Shown one piece after another: positions 24,534 through 32,716 of a DNA stretch of 57,622 nt. Numbering within the stretch: position 1 is the first letter of the stretch; each line of letters opens with the position of its first letter. The position numbers and the translations under genes are program-made. Under the pieces are notes generated by a model. That model had not been told where the DNA came from and did not search any database. It worked only from the letters and a program-made list of their open reading frames with translations. The DNA is from Actinacidiphila cocklensis. Its GTDB lineage: Bacteria; Actinomycetota; Actinomycetes; Streptomycetales; Streptomycetaceae. Location: assembly GCF_907177275.1 (NCBI RefSeq), contig NZ_CAJSLV010000074.1, positions 1-57,622 on the forward strand, written 5' to 3'.

Positions 24534-25436
24534 TCACCGGTAGCGGCGCAGGGCCTCCTCCAGGATCGTCCTGCTGTCGGCGGGAGTTGCGGCGAGCGCG
24601 CTGAGCTCGTCCAGTGCGGCACGGTAGCGGTCGACGTCGTCGAGGCGGTCGAGGTAGACCGCGCTGGTCATGTGCTCCAGGTAGACCACGTCGGGCAGGA
24701 AGCCCTGGGCGAACCGCAGATAGGTGACGGCGGCCCCGGGCGTGGCGGCGGCGCTCGCGGCGTAGGAGGCGACCTGCAGCCGGACGCCGGGCTGGCGCAG
24801 GACGTCGAGCAGGTGCTGCAACTGCTCGCGCATCACCTCGTTGCCGCCGACCGGGCGGTAGAGCACTCCCTCGTCGATGAGCGCCCACAGCACCGGCGCA
24901 CCCGGTTCCGCCATCCTGCGCTGGCGTTCCAGGCGCAGCTCCACCCGCCGCGCGTTCTCCTGAGCGGCGGCGAGCCGGTGCCCGCTGTCCACCACCGCCC
25001 GGGCGTAGGCGACGGTCTGCAGCAGGCCGGGCACGAACTGGGTCTCGTAGGTGCGCACCAGGTGCGCGTCGCGCTCCAGGCCGATCAGCGCCTGCAGCCA
25101 GTCCGGGACGACCTCGCCGTAGGACTGCCACCAGTCGGGGCCGGCAGCGCGCTGCACCATCCGGGCGATCTGCGCGCGCTCCTCGTCGCCCACGCCGTAG
25201 AGCTGGAGCAGCTCGTCGACGTCGCGCACCTTGAGGGAGACGTGGGCGGTCTCCATGCGGCTGATCTTCGAGGCGTGGGCGCGGATGTGGCTGCCGGCGG
25301 CGGCCGGGCTGAGACCGCGGCTCTCGCGCAGGGCTCGCAGATGGTTGCCGAGCACCCTGGACATGGCCCGTGCGCCCATGTCCGGACGGCGTTCGAACAG
25401 CGGTAACGGCGATACGAGCTGCGCTTGAGCGGACAT
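24534..25436 (-). CDS. XRE-family regulator with DUF5753 domain (WhiJ-like)
   Basis: 300 residues. The N-terminal helix-turn-helix is LGNHLRALRESRGLSPAAAG with KISRMETAH (residues about 29-67). The rest is the DUF5753 sensor-like domain (YETQFVPGLLQTVAYARAV, GLERDAHLVR). This family includes WhiJ of S. coelicolor, whose genes pair with DUF397 proteins; the pair influences development. Here the DUF397 gene lies 83 bases upstream on the same strand. A seven-base inverted repeat just before the start is a likely autoregulatory site. ATG follows GGGAG. Confidence 0.88.
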   Translation of the reverse strand: MSAQAQLVSPLPLFERRPDMGARAMSRVLGNHLRALRESRGLSPAAAGSHIRAHASKISRMETAHVSLKVRDVDELLQLYGVGDEERAQIARMVQRAAGPDWWQSYGEVVPDWLQALIGLERDAHLVRTYETQFVPGLLQTVAYARAVVDSGHRLAAAQENARRVELRLERQRRMAEPGAPVLWALIDEGVLYRPVGGNEVMREQLQHLLDVLRQPGVRLQVASYAASAAATPGAAVTYLRFAQGFLPDVVYLEHMTSAVYLDRLDDVDRYRAALDELSALAATPADSRTILEEALRRYR

Positions 25437-25451
25437 GCGGGCTCCCGAGTC

Positions 25452-25470
25452 ATACTGGACAGGCCAGTAT
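25452..25470. promoter_or_regulatory. Inverted repeat upstream of the XRE regulator
   Basis: ATACTGG and CCAGTAT separated by five bases, located 16 to 34 bases before the XRE start codon and within the short gap after the DUF397 gene. Its size and place fit a dimeric XRE operator. Confidence 0.6.
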
Positions 25471-25519
25471 TGCACCGCGAAGCCCGCAGTTCGCCCTCCT
25501 GGACGTCAAACGGCCGGCT

Positions 25520-25759
25520 TCACGCCGTAAAAGCGTCGAAGTCACCGTCCTTGGCCCCCTCGACGAATGCGGCCATCTCTGCCCGCGTGTATATCAGAGC
25601 CGGTCCGTCCGGGTAGCGCGAATTGCGAACGGCCACGCCGTCGCCGGGCAGTTGGGCAACCTCGACACAGTTGCCACTCTGGTTACTGCGGGCGCTCTTG
25701 GTCCATTCCACCCCGGAAATGCTGCTGGCCTGCACTCCGTTGCCGATCGACTGGTCCAC
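25520..25759 (-). CDS. DUF397 protein
   Basis: 79 residues. The domain is unmistakable: VEWTKSARSNQSGNCVEVAQ, then VAVRNSRYPDGPALIYTRAE and MAAFVEGAKDGDFDAF. DUF397 proteins are small partners of XRE regulators in Streptomyces; a partner or antagonist role is supported for some, with unknown mechanism. GTG is chosen (RBS AGAGG nine bases away); an earlier GTG nine codons upstream is possible. The 265 bases upstream (25760-26024) are unusually AT-rich and contain the perfect 12-base palindrome ATGCAATTGCAT at 25867-25878, possibly regulatory; no gene was seen there. Confidence 0.85.
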   Translation of the reverse strand: MDQSIGNGVQASSISGVEWTKSARSNQSGNCVEVAQLPGDGVAVRNSRYPDGPALIYTRAEMAAFVEGAKDGDFDAFTA

Positions 25760-26024
25760 GGTGCATCGCCTCTCTCCTGAGTCCACCGGGCTCATCCGTC
25801 GCTTCAGCACCGCTGACCGCGGCACTCACACACACCTCTACCCGGCAACTGCATCTGCAATTCCCGATGCAATTGCATTCGTTGGTTGCAGCACCAGGCA
25901 AGAATCGCCCGAGTGGGACAAATCCACAGATCAGGATGAATAGCACGGCACGCGGCGGCAGGACGAAACGCGGGTACCGCCGTCCGCGGTCAGCGGCCGG
26001 CCCGAGCTGCCGGGGTCGCGCGGC

Positions 26025-27380
26025 TCACCGCCTGCCGCCCGCGGACCGGAAGGCCGCGGCGTACTCGCGCAGGAAGGCGGCCTCGGCGATCACCGCGCCG
26101 CGCAGTTCGGAGAAGAGCACCCGCTCGTTGGGGGCGTGCAGGTTGCACATGCTGTCCTGGGCGCCGAAGAGCAGCACCTCCGCGTGCGGTACGGCCCTGG
26201 CGAGCCCGTTGACCAGCGGGATGGAGCCGCCGCTCGCCGCGAACTGCGGCTCGGTGCCCCAGCCTTCGCGCAGCGCGGTGCGGGCGGCGCGGTAGGCGGG
26301 GCCGCCGGTCGCCGCCTCGAAACCGGGGCCCGCGTCGCTCGCTGCGACCGTCAGCTCGATGCCGTACGGGCGGCTCTCGCGCAGGTGGCGGACCAGCGCG
26401 TCGGTGGCCTGCCGCGGGTCCTGCTGCGGGTGGACCCGCAGGTTGAGCCTGGCGCGTGCGTAGGGGACCACCGCGGAGGCGGCACCGTCCACCGCGGGGG
26501 CGTCGAGGCCGATCACCGTGATCGCCGGTCCGCTCCACAGCCGCTCCCCCAGGCTGCCGCTGCCGGTCAGCGGCATCCCGTCGGCCACGGTGGCCAGTTC
26601 GCGGAACTCCTGCTCGGTGTACGACGCCCCCTCCCACTCGTCCCGGCGCAGCCCGGGCACCGCCACGTCGCCGTTCTCGTCGTGCAGCCCGGCCAGCGCG
26701 CGGACCAGGGCCAGCAGCGCGTCGGGGGCGGCGCCGCCGTACCCGCCGCTGTGCCGCGCCTCGGCCAGGGTCCGCACCTCCACCACGACCTCGGCGACAC
26801 CGCGCAGCCCGGTGGTGAGGGTCGGGGTGCCGGGACGCAGGTTGCCCATGTCGGCGATCACCATGGCGTCGCAGGCGAAACGCCCGGGGTCGGTGGGCGG
26901 GTACTCGTCGAAGGCGCTGCCGTACTCCTCCTGGCCCTCGATGACGATCTTCAGCCCGGTGGGCGGCCGGCCGCCGTAGGCCCGCAGCACCCCCAGGTGG
27001 GCGATGACGTTGGACTTGTCGTCCGCGATGCCGCGCGCCCGCAGCCCGCCCTCGACCGGGGTCGGCTCGAAGGGCGGGGACAGCCACAGCGACTCGTCGC
27101 CCGGCGGCTGGACGTCGTAGTGGCCGTACAGCAGGACGGTCGGCGCGTCCGGGTCGGGCGGCGGGACCTCCGCGTAGATCACCGGCGAGGTGTCGGGCAG
27201 GTCGATGCGTTCGACGTGCCCGACACCCGCCTCCCGCAGCAGCTCCACCAGCAGGTCGTGCGCCCTGAGGACCTCGGAGCGCGGATAGCCGGGGAAGGCG
27301 ATCGAGGGGATCGCGGCGAGCCTGGCGAGGTCGGCGGTGAGGCCGTCCATCAGGCCGTCCACGGTGCTGGTGAGGTCCAT
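26025..27380 (-). CDS. M20-family metallopeptidase (dipeptidase)
   Basis: 451 residues, cytoplasmic. The zinc-binding residues are visible: H87 and D89 in LLYGHYDVQPP, D120 in RGIADDKSNV, and the catalytic/metal Glu pair in IEGQEEYGS (E151, E152). The dimerization lid domain lies at about 190-350. It probably hydrolyses dipeptides or small N-acyl amino acids; the exact substrate is not predictable. The ATG with GGGAG eight bases away is preferred to the long upstream extension, which is Pro/Gly-rich and non-coding in character. It lies 123 bases downstream of the alpha-galactosidase gene and may share its transcript. Confidence 0.92.
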   Translation of the reverse strand: MDLTSTVDGLMDGLTADLARLAAIPSIAFPGYPRSEVLRAHDLLVELLREAGVGHVERIDLPDTSPVIYAEVPPPDPDAPTVLLYGHYDVQPPGDESLWLSPPFEPTPVEGGLRARGIADDKSNVIAHLGVLRAYGGRPPTGLKIVIEGQEEYGSAFDEYPPTDPGRFACDAMVIADMGNLRPGTPTLTTGLRGVAEVVVEVRTLAEARHSGGYGGAAPDALLALVRALAGLHDENGDVAVPGLRRDEWEGASYTEQEFRELATVADGMPLTGSGSLGERLWSGPAITVIGLDAPAVDGAASAVVPYARARLNLRVHPQQDPRQATDALVRHLRESRPYGIELTVAASDAGPGFEAATGGPAYRAARTALREGWGTEPQFAASGGSIPLVNGLARAVPHAEVLLFGAQDSMCNLHAPNERVLFSELRGAVIAEAAFLREYAAAFRSAGGRR

Positions 27381-27503
27381 CCGGTGCGCTCCCTGGTCCG
27401 TCGTCCGGCCGGGACCTCCGCGCGGATCCCCTCCTCCAGCACCCTGGCCAGCCGGCGCCGGCGCCGCAGCCGGGGTGGGCCGAACGGACCATCTCACGGC
27501 GGC

Positions 27504-29684
27504 TCAGGCCGCGCGCACCTCGATCAGCAGCGCGTGCCCCGGGTTCAGCGTCGGCATCGGCAGCCCGGCCCGCGCCAGCACCGCCCCCGGCAGCTCCACC
27601 CAGTCGTCGAGCGCGGCGGTGAACCAGGCGGGACCCGCCGTCTGGTGCAGCGACGGCAGCCCGAGCTCGGTACGGACCCGGACCCGGTAGCCGGCCTCGG
27701 GCGCAAGGCCGGGCAGCCGCACCCGGCCTGACTGGCCCTCGGGCGAGGTTGCCAGCCGCGCCCAGCAGTAGAGCGCGGCCGAGGAGTCGGCGGCGACGGC
27801 GCCGTACAGCAGGACGGCGTCACCCGGCAGGTCGGCGCGGACCTGCCGGCCGCTGTGCAGCAGCGGGCGCAGCTCGCGGTACAGGGCCGTCCACGCGGTG
27901 ATCCTGGCCAGCTCGCCGTCGTCGCAGCGGGTGAGGTCCTGCTCGATGCCGGGGTGGCAGAACAGGCTGGTGGCCATCCGGAAGGTGTCGGCGGTGACCC
28001 GCCCGGTGGTGTGGCTCTCCGCCGCCCCGATGTGGGCGCCGATCAGCTCGGGCGGCAGCAGCTGCCCGGTCCAGCGCTGGATGGTCTGCCGCTCCACCGG
28101 GTCGTTGCAGTCCGAGGTCCACACCCGGTCGGTCCTGGCCAGGACGCCGAGGTCGATCCGGCCGCCGCCGGAGGCGCAGCTCTCGATCTCCAGTGCCGGG
28201 TGCCGCTCGCGCAGGGTGTCCAGCAGCCGGTAGAAGGCCTCGACCTGGGCGTGCCCGGCGGGCCGGTCGCCGGGGCCGTGCACCGCCTCGTGCAGCTCCC
28301 GGTTGTGGTCCCACTTGATGAAGGCGATGCCGTACTCGCCGACCAGGGTGTCGAGCCGCTCCAGCAGATACGCCCAGGCGTCGGGGTGCGAGATGTCCAG
28401 CACGTACTGGTTGCGCGAGGTGGGGCCGCGGCCGCGGGCCGGCCCCAGGATCCAGTCCGGGTGCTCGCGGGCCAGGTCGGAGTCGGGGTTGACCATCTCG
28501 GGTTCGAACCACAGCCCGAAGTCCATGCCGAGCGCCCGGACGTGGTCGGCCAGCGGCCCGAGGCCCTGCGGCCACACCTGCGGGTCGACGTACCAGTCGC
28601 CGAGCCCGGCGTTGTCGGCGCGGCGGCCGGTGAACCAGCCGTCGTCCAGCACGAAGCGCTCCACCCCGACCTCGGCGGCCCGGTCGGCGAGCCGGCGCAG
28701 CCGGTCCAGGTCGTGGTCGAAGTAGACGGCCTCCCAGCTGTTGAGCACCACGGGACGCGGGGTGCCCGGGTGGCCGGGGCGGGCGCGCAGCAGGGCATGG
28801 AAGCGGTCGGCGAGGCCGTCGAGGCCGTCGGCCGACCAGCCGAAGTGGCAGACCGGGGTGCGGTAGGTCTCCCCCGGGGCGAGGCGTATCTCGCCGGCGC
28901 GCAGCAGCTCGCCGCCGCCGAGTACGGCGGCGTGGACGCCGGCGCCCTCGGGGAGCTGCTCGACCAGGTAGCGCTGGTCGCCGCTCCAGGCGACGTGCAC
29001 GCCCCACACCTCTCCGTCCCGGAAGCCGAAGCCGGGCACCCCGGCGGCCAGCAGGTACGGCGAGTCGAGGCCGGGCTTGCCGCGCCGCACCTCGCGCAGG
29101 TAGGTGCCGTGGCCCAGCGGGCGGCGCTGCGGCTGCCGCTCCCGGCTCCACTTGCCGGTGAAGTCCAGCACCTCGGTGGCCCGTGCGGGCAGCGGCAGCA
29201 GGGTGGTGACGCGCGCGAGGTCGTACGGAGCAGGGTCGGCGTCCGCCCTGCGGGTCAGTGCCGCGCCGGCGCCGAGCACTCCCGAGGGGTCGAGGCGGTA
29301 GGTGACGGCGATGTCGAGCCCGGCGGCGGCGTCCGTCAGGGCGAGGACGATCTCACCGCCGCCGCCGTCGAACTCCTGGTGGGTGCTGCCGGTGAGCACC
29401 GGTCCCGGCGCCGCGGCGCCGCCGTCGAGGTGGCCCTCGTGGGCGGGGGTGCCGGACCAGCCGTCGGCCTCGGTGGGCCAGACGGTGAAGATCCGCGGCC
29501 GGTCGACGGCGTTGTTCAGGACGGCGCCCTCAGCGGTGAGGCTGAGCGCTGCGGCGCCGGCGGCGGACAGCTCGCCGAGGTCGGCACCCCAGTGCAGGAC
29601 CCGCGGCACCGGCCCGGTCAGCTCCACGACCAGGGCGGTGCCCGCCGCGCGCAGGGAGACGGTCCGTGCGGTGGCGTTCTGCAT
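27504..29684 (-). CDS. GH36 alpha-galactosidase
   Basis: 726 residues without signal peptide, so intracellular, acting on imported oligosaccharides such as melibiose or raffinose. An N-terminal beta-supersandwich (1 to about 310) precedes the TIM barrel, which has FVLDDGWFTGRR, GLWFEPEMVNPDS and FIKWDHNRE. The nucleophile is D459 of KWD, and the acid/base is D525 of TSDCNDPVER. C-terminal beta domain from about 640. AAAGGA nine bases before the ATG supports the start. The divergent ROK repressor 150 bases away is the probable regulator. Confidence 0.95.
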   Translation of the reverse strand: MQNATARTVSLRAAGTALVVELTGPVPRVLHWGADLGELSAAGAAALSLTAEGAVLNNAVDRPRIFTVWPTEADGWSGTPAHEGHLDGGAAAPGPVLTGSTHQEFDGGGGEIVLALTDAAAGLDIAVTYRLDPSGVLGAGAALTRRADADPAPYDLARVTTLLPLPARATEVLDFTGKWSRERQPQRRPLGHGTYLREVRRGKPGLDSPYLLAAGVPGFGFRDGEVWGVHVAWSGDQRYLVEQLPEGAGVHAAVLGGGELLRAGEIRLAPGETYRTPVCHFGWSADGLDGLADRFHALLRARPGHPGTPRPVVLNSWEAVYFDHDLDRLRRLADRAAEVGVERFVLDDGWFTGRRADNAGLGDWYVDPQVWPQGLGPLADHVRALGMDFGLWFEPEMVNPDSDLAREHPDWILGPARGRGPTSRNQYVLDISHPDAWAYLLERLDTLVGEYGIAFIKWDHNRELHEAVHGPGDRPAGHAQVEAFYRLLDTLRERHPALEIESCASGGGRIDLGVLARTDRVWTSDCNDPVERQTIQRWTGQLLPPELIGAHIGAAESHTTGRVTADTFRMATSLFCHPGIEQDLTRCDDGELARITAWTALYRELRPLLHSGRQVRADLPGDAVLLYGAVAADSSAALYCWARLATSPEGQSGRVRLPGLAPEAGYRVRVRTELGLPSLHQTAGPAWFTAALDDWVELPGAVLARAGLPMPTLNPGHALLIEVRAA

Positions 29685-29834
29685 GGCGGGGTCCTTTCCT
29701 CGGGTTCGGCCGAATCTAGAGCGAGTTTCCTTCCGTGGTCAACATATTCACAGGCAACCGGTCACCGATGTCCATGGAGACAGCACGACTGCCAGGCACC
29801 TTGATGTTTTCCGGTGGAAAGGTAGGGTCCCCGT

Positions 29835-30998
29835 ATGACGCTCGCCGGACGACCGCCGGCCGCCGCCCTGGTCTTCAGGACGCTGCTGGTGCACGGCCCC
29901 CTCACCCGGGCGGAGTTGGGGCGCCGCACCGGCCTGTCACCGGGCGCCGTCACCAAGGTCGCCGCTCCTCTGCTGGCCGACGGCTGGATCGCCGAACTGG
30001 GCCGCCCGGCGGGCGAGCGCGGCAGCGGCCGGCCCGCGACGCCGATGACCGTACGGGCGGAGCGCGCGCGCTTCGTCGGGGTCAAGGTGACAGGGGACGA
30101 GCTGATCGGGGTCCTCACCGACCTGACCGCCGCCCCGCTCGCCACCGGCCGCGCGCCGCTGGCCTCGCGGGACGTCGACAGCGTGGTGCGGGCGATCGCC
30201 CGGCTGGTTGCCCGGCTGCGGTCGCAGGGCGGGGCGGCGGCGCAGGCCGGCGCCGAGTCGCCGGGCGGGGTGCACGGCATCGGGGTCACCCTGGCGGGGG
30301 ACATCGACGCACAGGCCGGCACCGTGCAGTTCTCGCCGTTCCTGGACTGGCGCCAGGTGCCGCTGGCCCGGCTGGTGGAGGCGGCCGCGGGCGTACCTGC
30401 GGTGGTCGAGAACGACGTGCGGGCGCTGACCGTGGCCGAGCAGTGGTTCGGCGCCGGCGCCGGGCTCTCGTCCTTCGCCCTGGTCACCGTCGGCGCCGGG
30501 ATCGGCTGCGGTATCGCGGTCGAGGGGCGGGTGGTGTCGGGGGCGTACGGCGTCGCCGGCGAGGCGGGGCATCTGCCGGTCGGCGGCGACCGGGTCTGCA
30601 CCTGCGGCAACACCGGGTGCGTCGAGGCCGTCGCCGCCACCCACGCGATCACCGAGCAGGCCCGGCAGGCCACCGGCGACCCGGACCTGACCATGGCGGC
30701 GGCAGTGCGGCGCGCGCACGCGGGCGACCCCGCCGTACGCGAGGTCTTCGCCCGCGCCGGGCGCGCGCTCGGCCTGGCGATGGCCTCGGTCGCCAACCTG
30801 GTCGGGCCGCAGCGCATCATCATCTCCGGCGAGGGCGTGGCCTCCTACGACCTGTTCGCCGACGCGGTCCGCGCGGCCTTCCGCGCCCAGGCCTTCGGTG
30901 CGGCGGCCGAGTGCGACCTGGTGGTGCGGCCACTGCCGTTCGAGGCCTGGGCACGCGGCGGCGCCGCGGTGGCCGCCCAGCGGATCTTCGCGCCCTGA
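29835..30998 (+). CDS. ROK-family transcriptional repressor
   Basis: 387 residues. The N-terminal winged helix-turn-helix is LTRAELGRRTGLSPGAVTKV (about 24-43). The ROK sugar-kinase-like domain carries the zinc signature CTCGNTGCVE near residue 255 and IGCGIAVEGRVVSGAYGVAG-type sugar-binding glycines before it. It is divergent from the alpha-galactosidase gene, so it probably represses it until a galactoside or derived sugar binds. A perfect palindrome TTCGGCCGAA at 29705-29714, inside the galactosidase leader, and the dyad TTTCC-GGT-GGAAA at 29808-29820 are possible sites, neither convincing on its own. Confidence 0.9.
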   Translation: MTLAGRPPAAALVFRTLLVHGPLTRAELGRRTGLSPGAVTKVAAPLLADGWIAELGRPAGERGSGRPATPMTVRAERARFVGVKVTGDELIGVLTDLTAAPLATGRAPLASRDVDSVVRAIARLVARLRSQGGAAAQAGAESPGGVHGIGVTLAGDIDAQAGTVQFSPFLDWRQVPLARLVEAAAGVPAVVENDVRALTVAEQWFGAGAGLSSFALVTVGAGIGCGIAVEGRVVSGAYGVAGEAGHLPVGGDRVCTCGNTGCVEAVAATHAITEQARQATGDPDLTMAAAVRRAHAGDPAVREVFARAGRALGLAMASVANLVGPQRIIISGEGVASYDLFADAVRAAFRAQAFGAAAECDLVVRPLPFEAWARGGAAVAAQRIFAP

Positions 30999-31045
30999 CG
31001 GCCCGCGAAGGGCGGGCACCCGGCCGGGAGTTGTACGGTCCCGGC

Positions 31046-31693
31046 ATGACCTCCATACCGAAGCACCTCCCGGGACCCGTGACCGCAGACGACGTCGACC
31101 TGGCCGTACAGCTCGCGGTGGCCGCCTTGGGGGACGCGCCCGACGAGGGCTGGGACGCCCCGGCGGGCACCCTGGAGTGGACCTGCTGGCAGACCGCGGA
31201 GCACCTGGCGGACGACCTGTTCGCGTACGCCCTCCAACTCGGCCCTCGGGCGCCCTCGCTGACCACCCATGTGCCCGTCAGCTGGCGCCGGGAGACGCCC
31301 GGCGGGCCTGCGAGCACGATCTTCGTGGACCGCTCGGAGGGCGGCGCCGCCCTGCTCCAGGTGCTCGAAGCCTGCGGGGCGCTGCTCACCTCCATGGTCC
31401 GCACCACGTCGTCCGGCCTGCGCTCGCACCATGGCTTCGGGCCGGCGGACCCGGAGGGCTTCGGCGCGATGGGCGTGGTCGAGACGCTGGTCCACACCCA
31501 CGACATCGCCACCGGGCTCGGATTGCCCTTCGAGCCGCCGGGCGACCTGTGCGCCAGGACCCTGCACCGGCTCTTCCCCGACGCGCCCGCCGACGTCGAA
31601 CCGTGGCCGGCGCTGCTGTGGTCGACCGGCAGGACCGCCCTGCCGGGCCGCGAGCGGCAGGAGAGCTGGCGCTGGTACGGGGAGCCGCGGTAG
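31046..31693 (+). CDS. Mycothiol-dependent maleylpyruvate isomerase-like protein
   Basis: 215-residue DinB-superfamily helical protein of the MDMPI type. TLEWTCWQTAEHLADDLFAY (residues about 41-60) carries the first metal histidine, and GVVETLVHTHDIATGLGLPF carries the others. Proteins of this kind bind zinc and some use mycothiol, the actinomycete thiol; the substrate here is unknown. The ATG lies 48 bases after the ROK stop with a purine-rich CGGGAG upstream, so read-through from the ROK gene is likely. Confidence 0.78.
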   Translation: MTSIPKHLPGPVTADDVDLAVQLAVAALGDAPDEGWDAPAGTLEWTCWQTAEHLADDLFAYALQLGPRAPSLTTHVPVSWRRETPGGPASTIFVDRSEGGAALLQVLEACGALLTSMVRTTSSGLRSHHGFGPADPEGFGAMGVVETLVHTHDIATGLGLPFEPPGDLCARTLHRLFPDAPADVEPWPALLWSTGRTALPGRERQESWRWYGEPR

Positions 31694-31777
31694 CTCGCCG
31701 GGCTTCCCTGACATTTCCGGTACGAGGCGCTTGCCGACGCACGTCGTCCGGCGCCTCCGCGTCCTGGGCGGCCCCGC

Positions 31778-32674
31778 TCACCCTCCGTGCGGGGGGAGCG
31801 GGGCCGCCGCCTCCGGGGTCAGCAGCGCGGCGAGGAGGTCGCCGTGGGCGGTCAGGCGCGGGGGGAGGTCGGCGAGGGCGAAGGTCAGGTCGCTGGGGGT
31901 GCGGGCGGCGGCCACCTCGGACCAGGCCAGCGGCGTGGAGACCGTGGGGTGCGGGCGGGCGCGCACCGTGTAGGGCGTCGCGGTCGTCTTCTTCGCCGAG
32001 TTCTGCGACCAGTCGATGAACACCCGCCCGGTCCGGTCCGCCTTCGCCATCCGGGACACCACCCGCTCGGGATACCCGCGCTCCAACTCCTGCGCCACCC
32101 GCCGCGCGTAGGCGGACGCCTCCCGCGAGTCGGCGCCCCGCAGCGCGGCGTAGAGGTGCAGGCCCTTGGAACCGCTGGTCTTGGCCCAGGTCCGGATGCC
32201 GTCGGCGGCGAGCCGCTCGCGCAGCAGCAGCGCCACCTCGCAGCAGTCGACGACGGTGCGGCCGGGGCCGGGGTCGAGGTCGACGACCAGGCGGTCGGCG
32301 GTGCCGGGCGCGGCCGACCGCCACTGCGGGGTGTGGATCTCCACGCAGGCCAGGTTCGCGGCCCACATCAGCGTGGCCAGGTCGTTGATCTGGACCTGCG
32401 GCATGAGTTCGCCGCTGCTCCTGAGCGTCTCGGCGGTGGTCACCCACTCGGGCGTACCGGCGGGCGGCCGTTTCTGGAAGAAGCGCTGCCCCTGCACGCC
32501 GTCGGGCGTCCTGACGAAGCTGACCGGGCGTCCGGCGCAGTGCGGGATGAGGACTTCGGCGACGCTCGCGTAGTAGTGCAGCAGCTCGCCCTTGGTGGTT
32601 CCGGTCTCCGGCCAGAGGACCCGGTCGAGGTGGCTGAGCTTGATCTGGCGGCCCTCGACCTCGGTGATCGGCAT
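31778..32674 (-). CDS. LigD-type primase-polymerase (NHEJ polymerase)
   Basis: 298 residues covering only the polymerase domain of LigD, as a stand-alone protein (no ligase or 3'-phosphoesterase part here). The metal-binding aspartates are D132 and D134 in LVVDLDPGPG, with a third in VFIDWSQN. KTSGSKGLHLY (about 165-175) is the conserved nucleotide-binding motif. It fills gaps and adds nucleotides at double-strand breaks held by Ku. The ku gene is divergent, the two start codons being 38 bases apart, so they probably share a control region. Confidence 0.93.
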   Translation of the reverse strand: MPITEVEGRQIKLSHLDRVLWPETGTTKGELLHYYASVAEVLIPHCAGRPVSFVRTPDGVQGQRFFQKRPPAGTPEWVTTAETLRSSGELMPQVQINDLATLMWAANLACVEIHTPQWRSAAPGTADRLVVDLDPGPGRTVVDCCEVALLLRERLAADGIRTWAKTSGSKGLHLYAALRGADSREASAYARRVAQELERGYPERVVSRMAKADRTGRVFIDWSQNSAKKTTATPYTVRARPHPTVSTPLAWSEVAAARTPSDLTFALADLPPRLTAHGDLLAALLTPEAAAPLPPHGG

Positions 32675-32716
32675 AGCATAAAGATCCCATAGCCTGACAA
32701 AAAGGACACGCTATGC
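32671..32716. promoter_or_regulatory. Divergent ku/ligD control region with start-codon dyad
   Basis: Only 38 bases separate the two start codons. The inverted repeat GCATAGC (32671-32677) and GCTATGC (32710-32716) spans both ATG codons symmetrically. The interior is AT-rich for this genome (CATAAAGATC, ACAAAAAGGACAC). Ku's binding site AAAAGGA is inside; the polymerase gene has no clear one, so its mRNA may be leaderless or nearly so. Confidence 0.55.
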
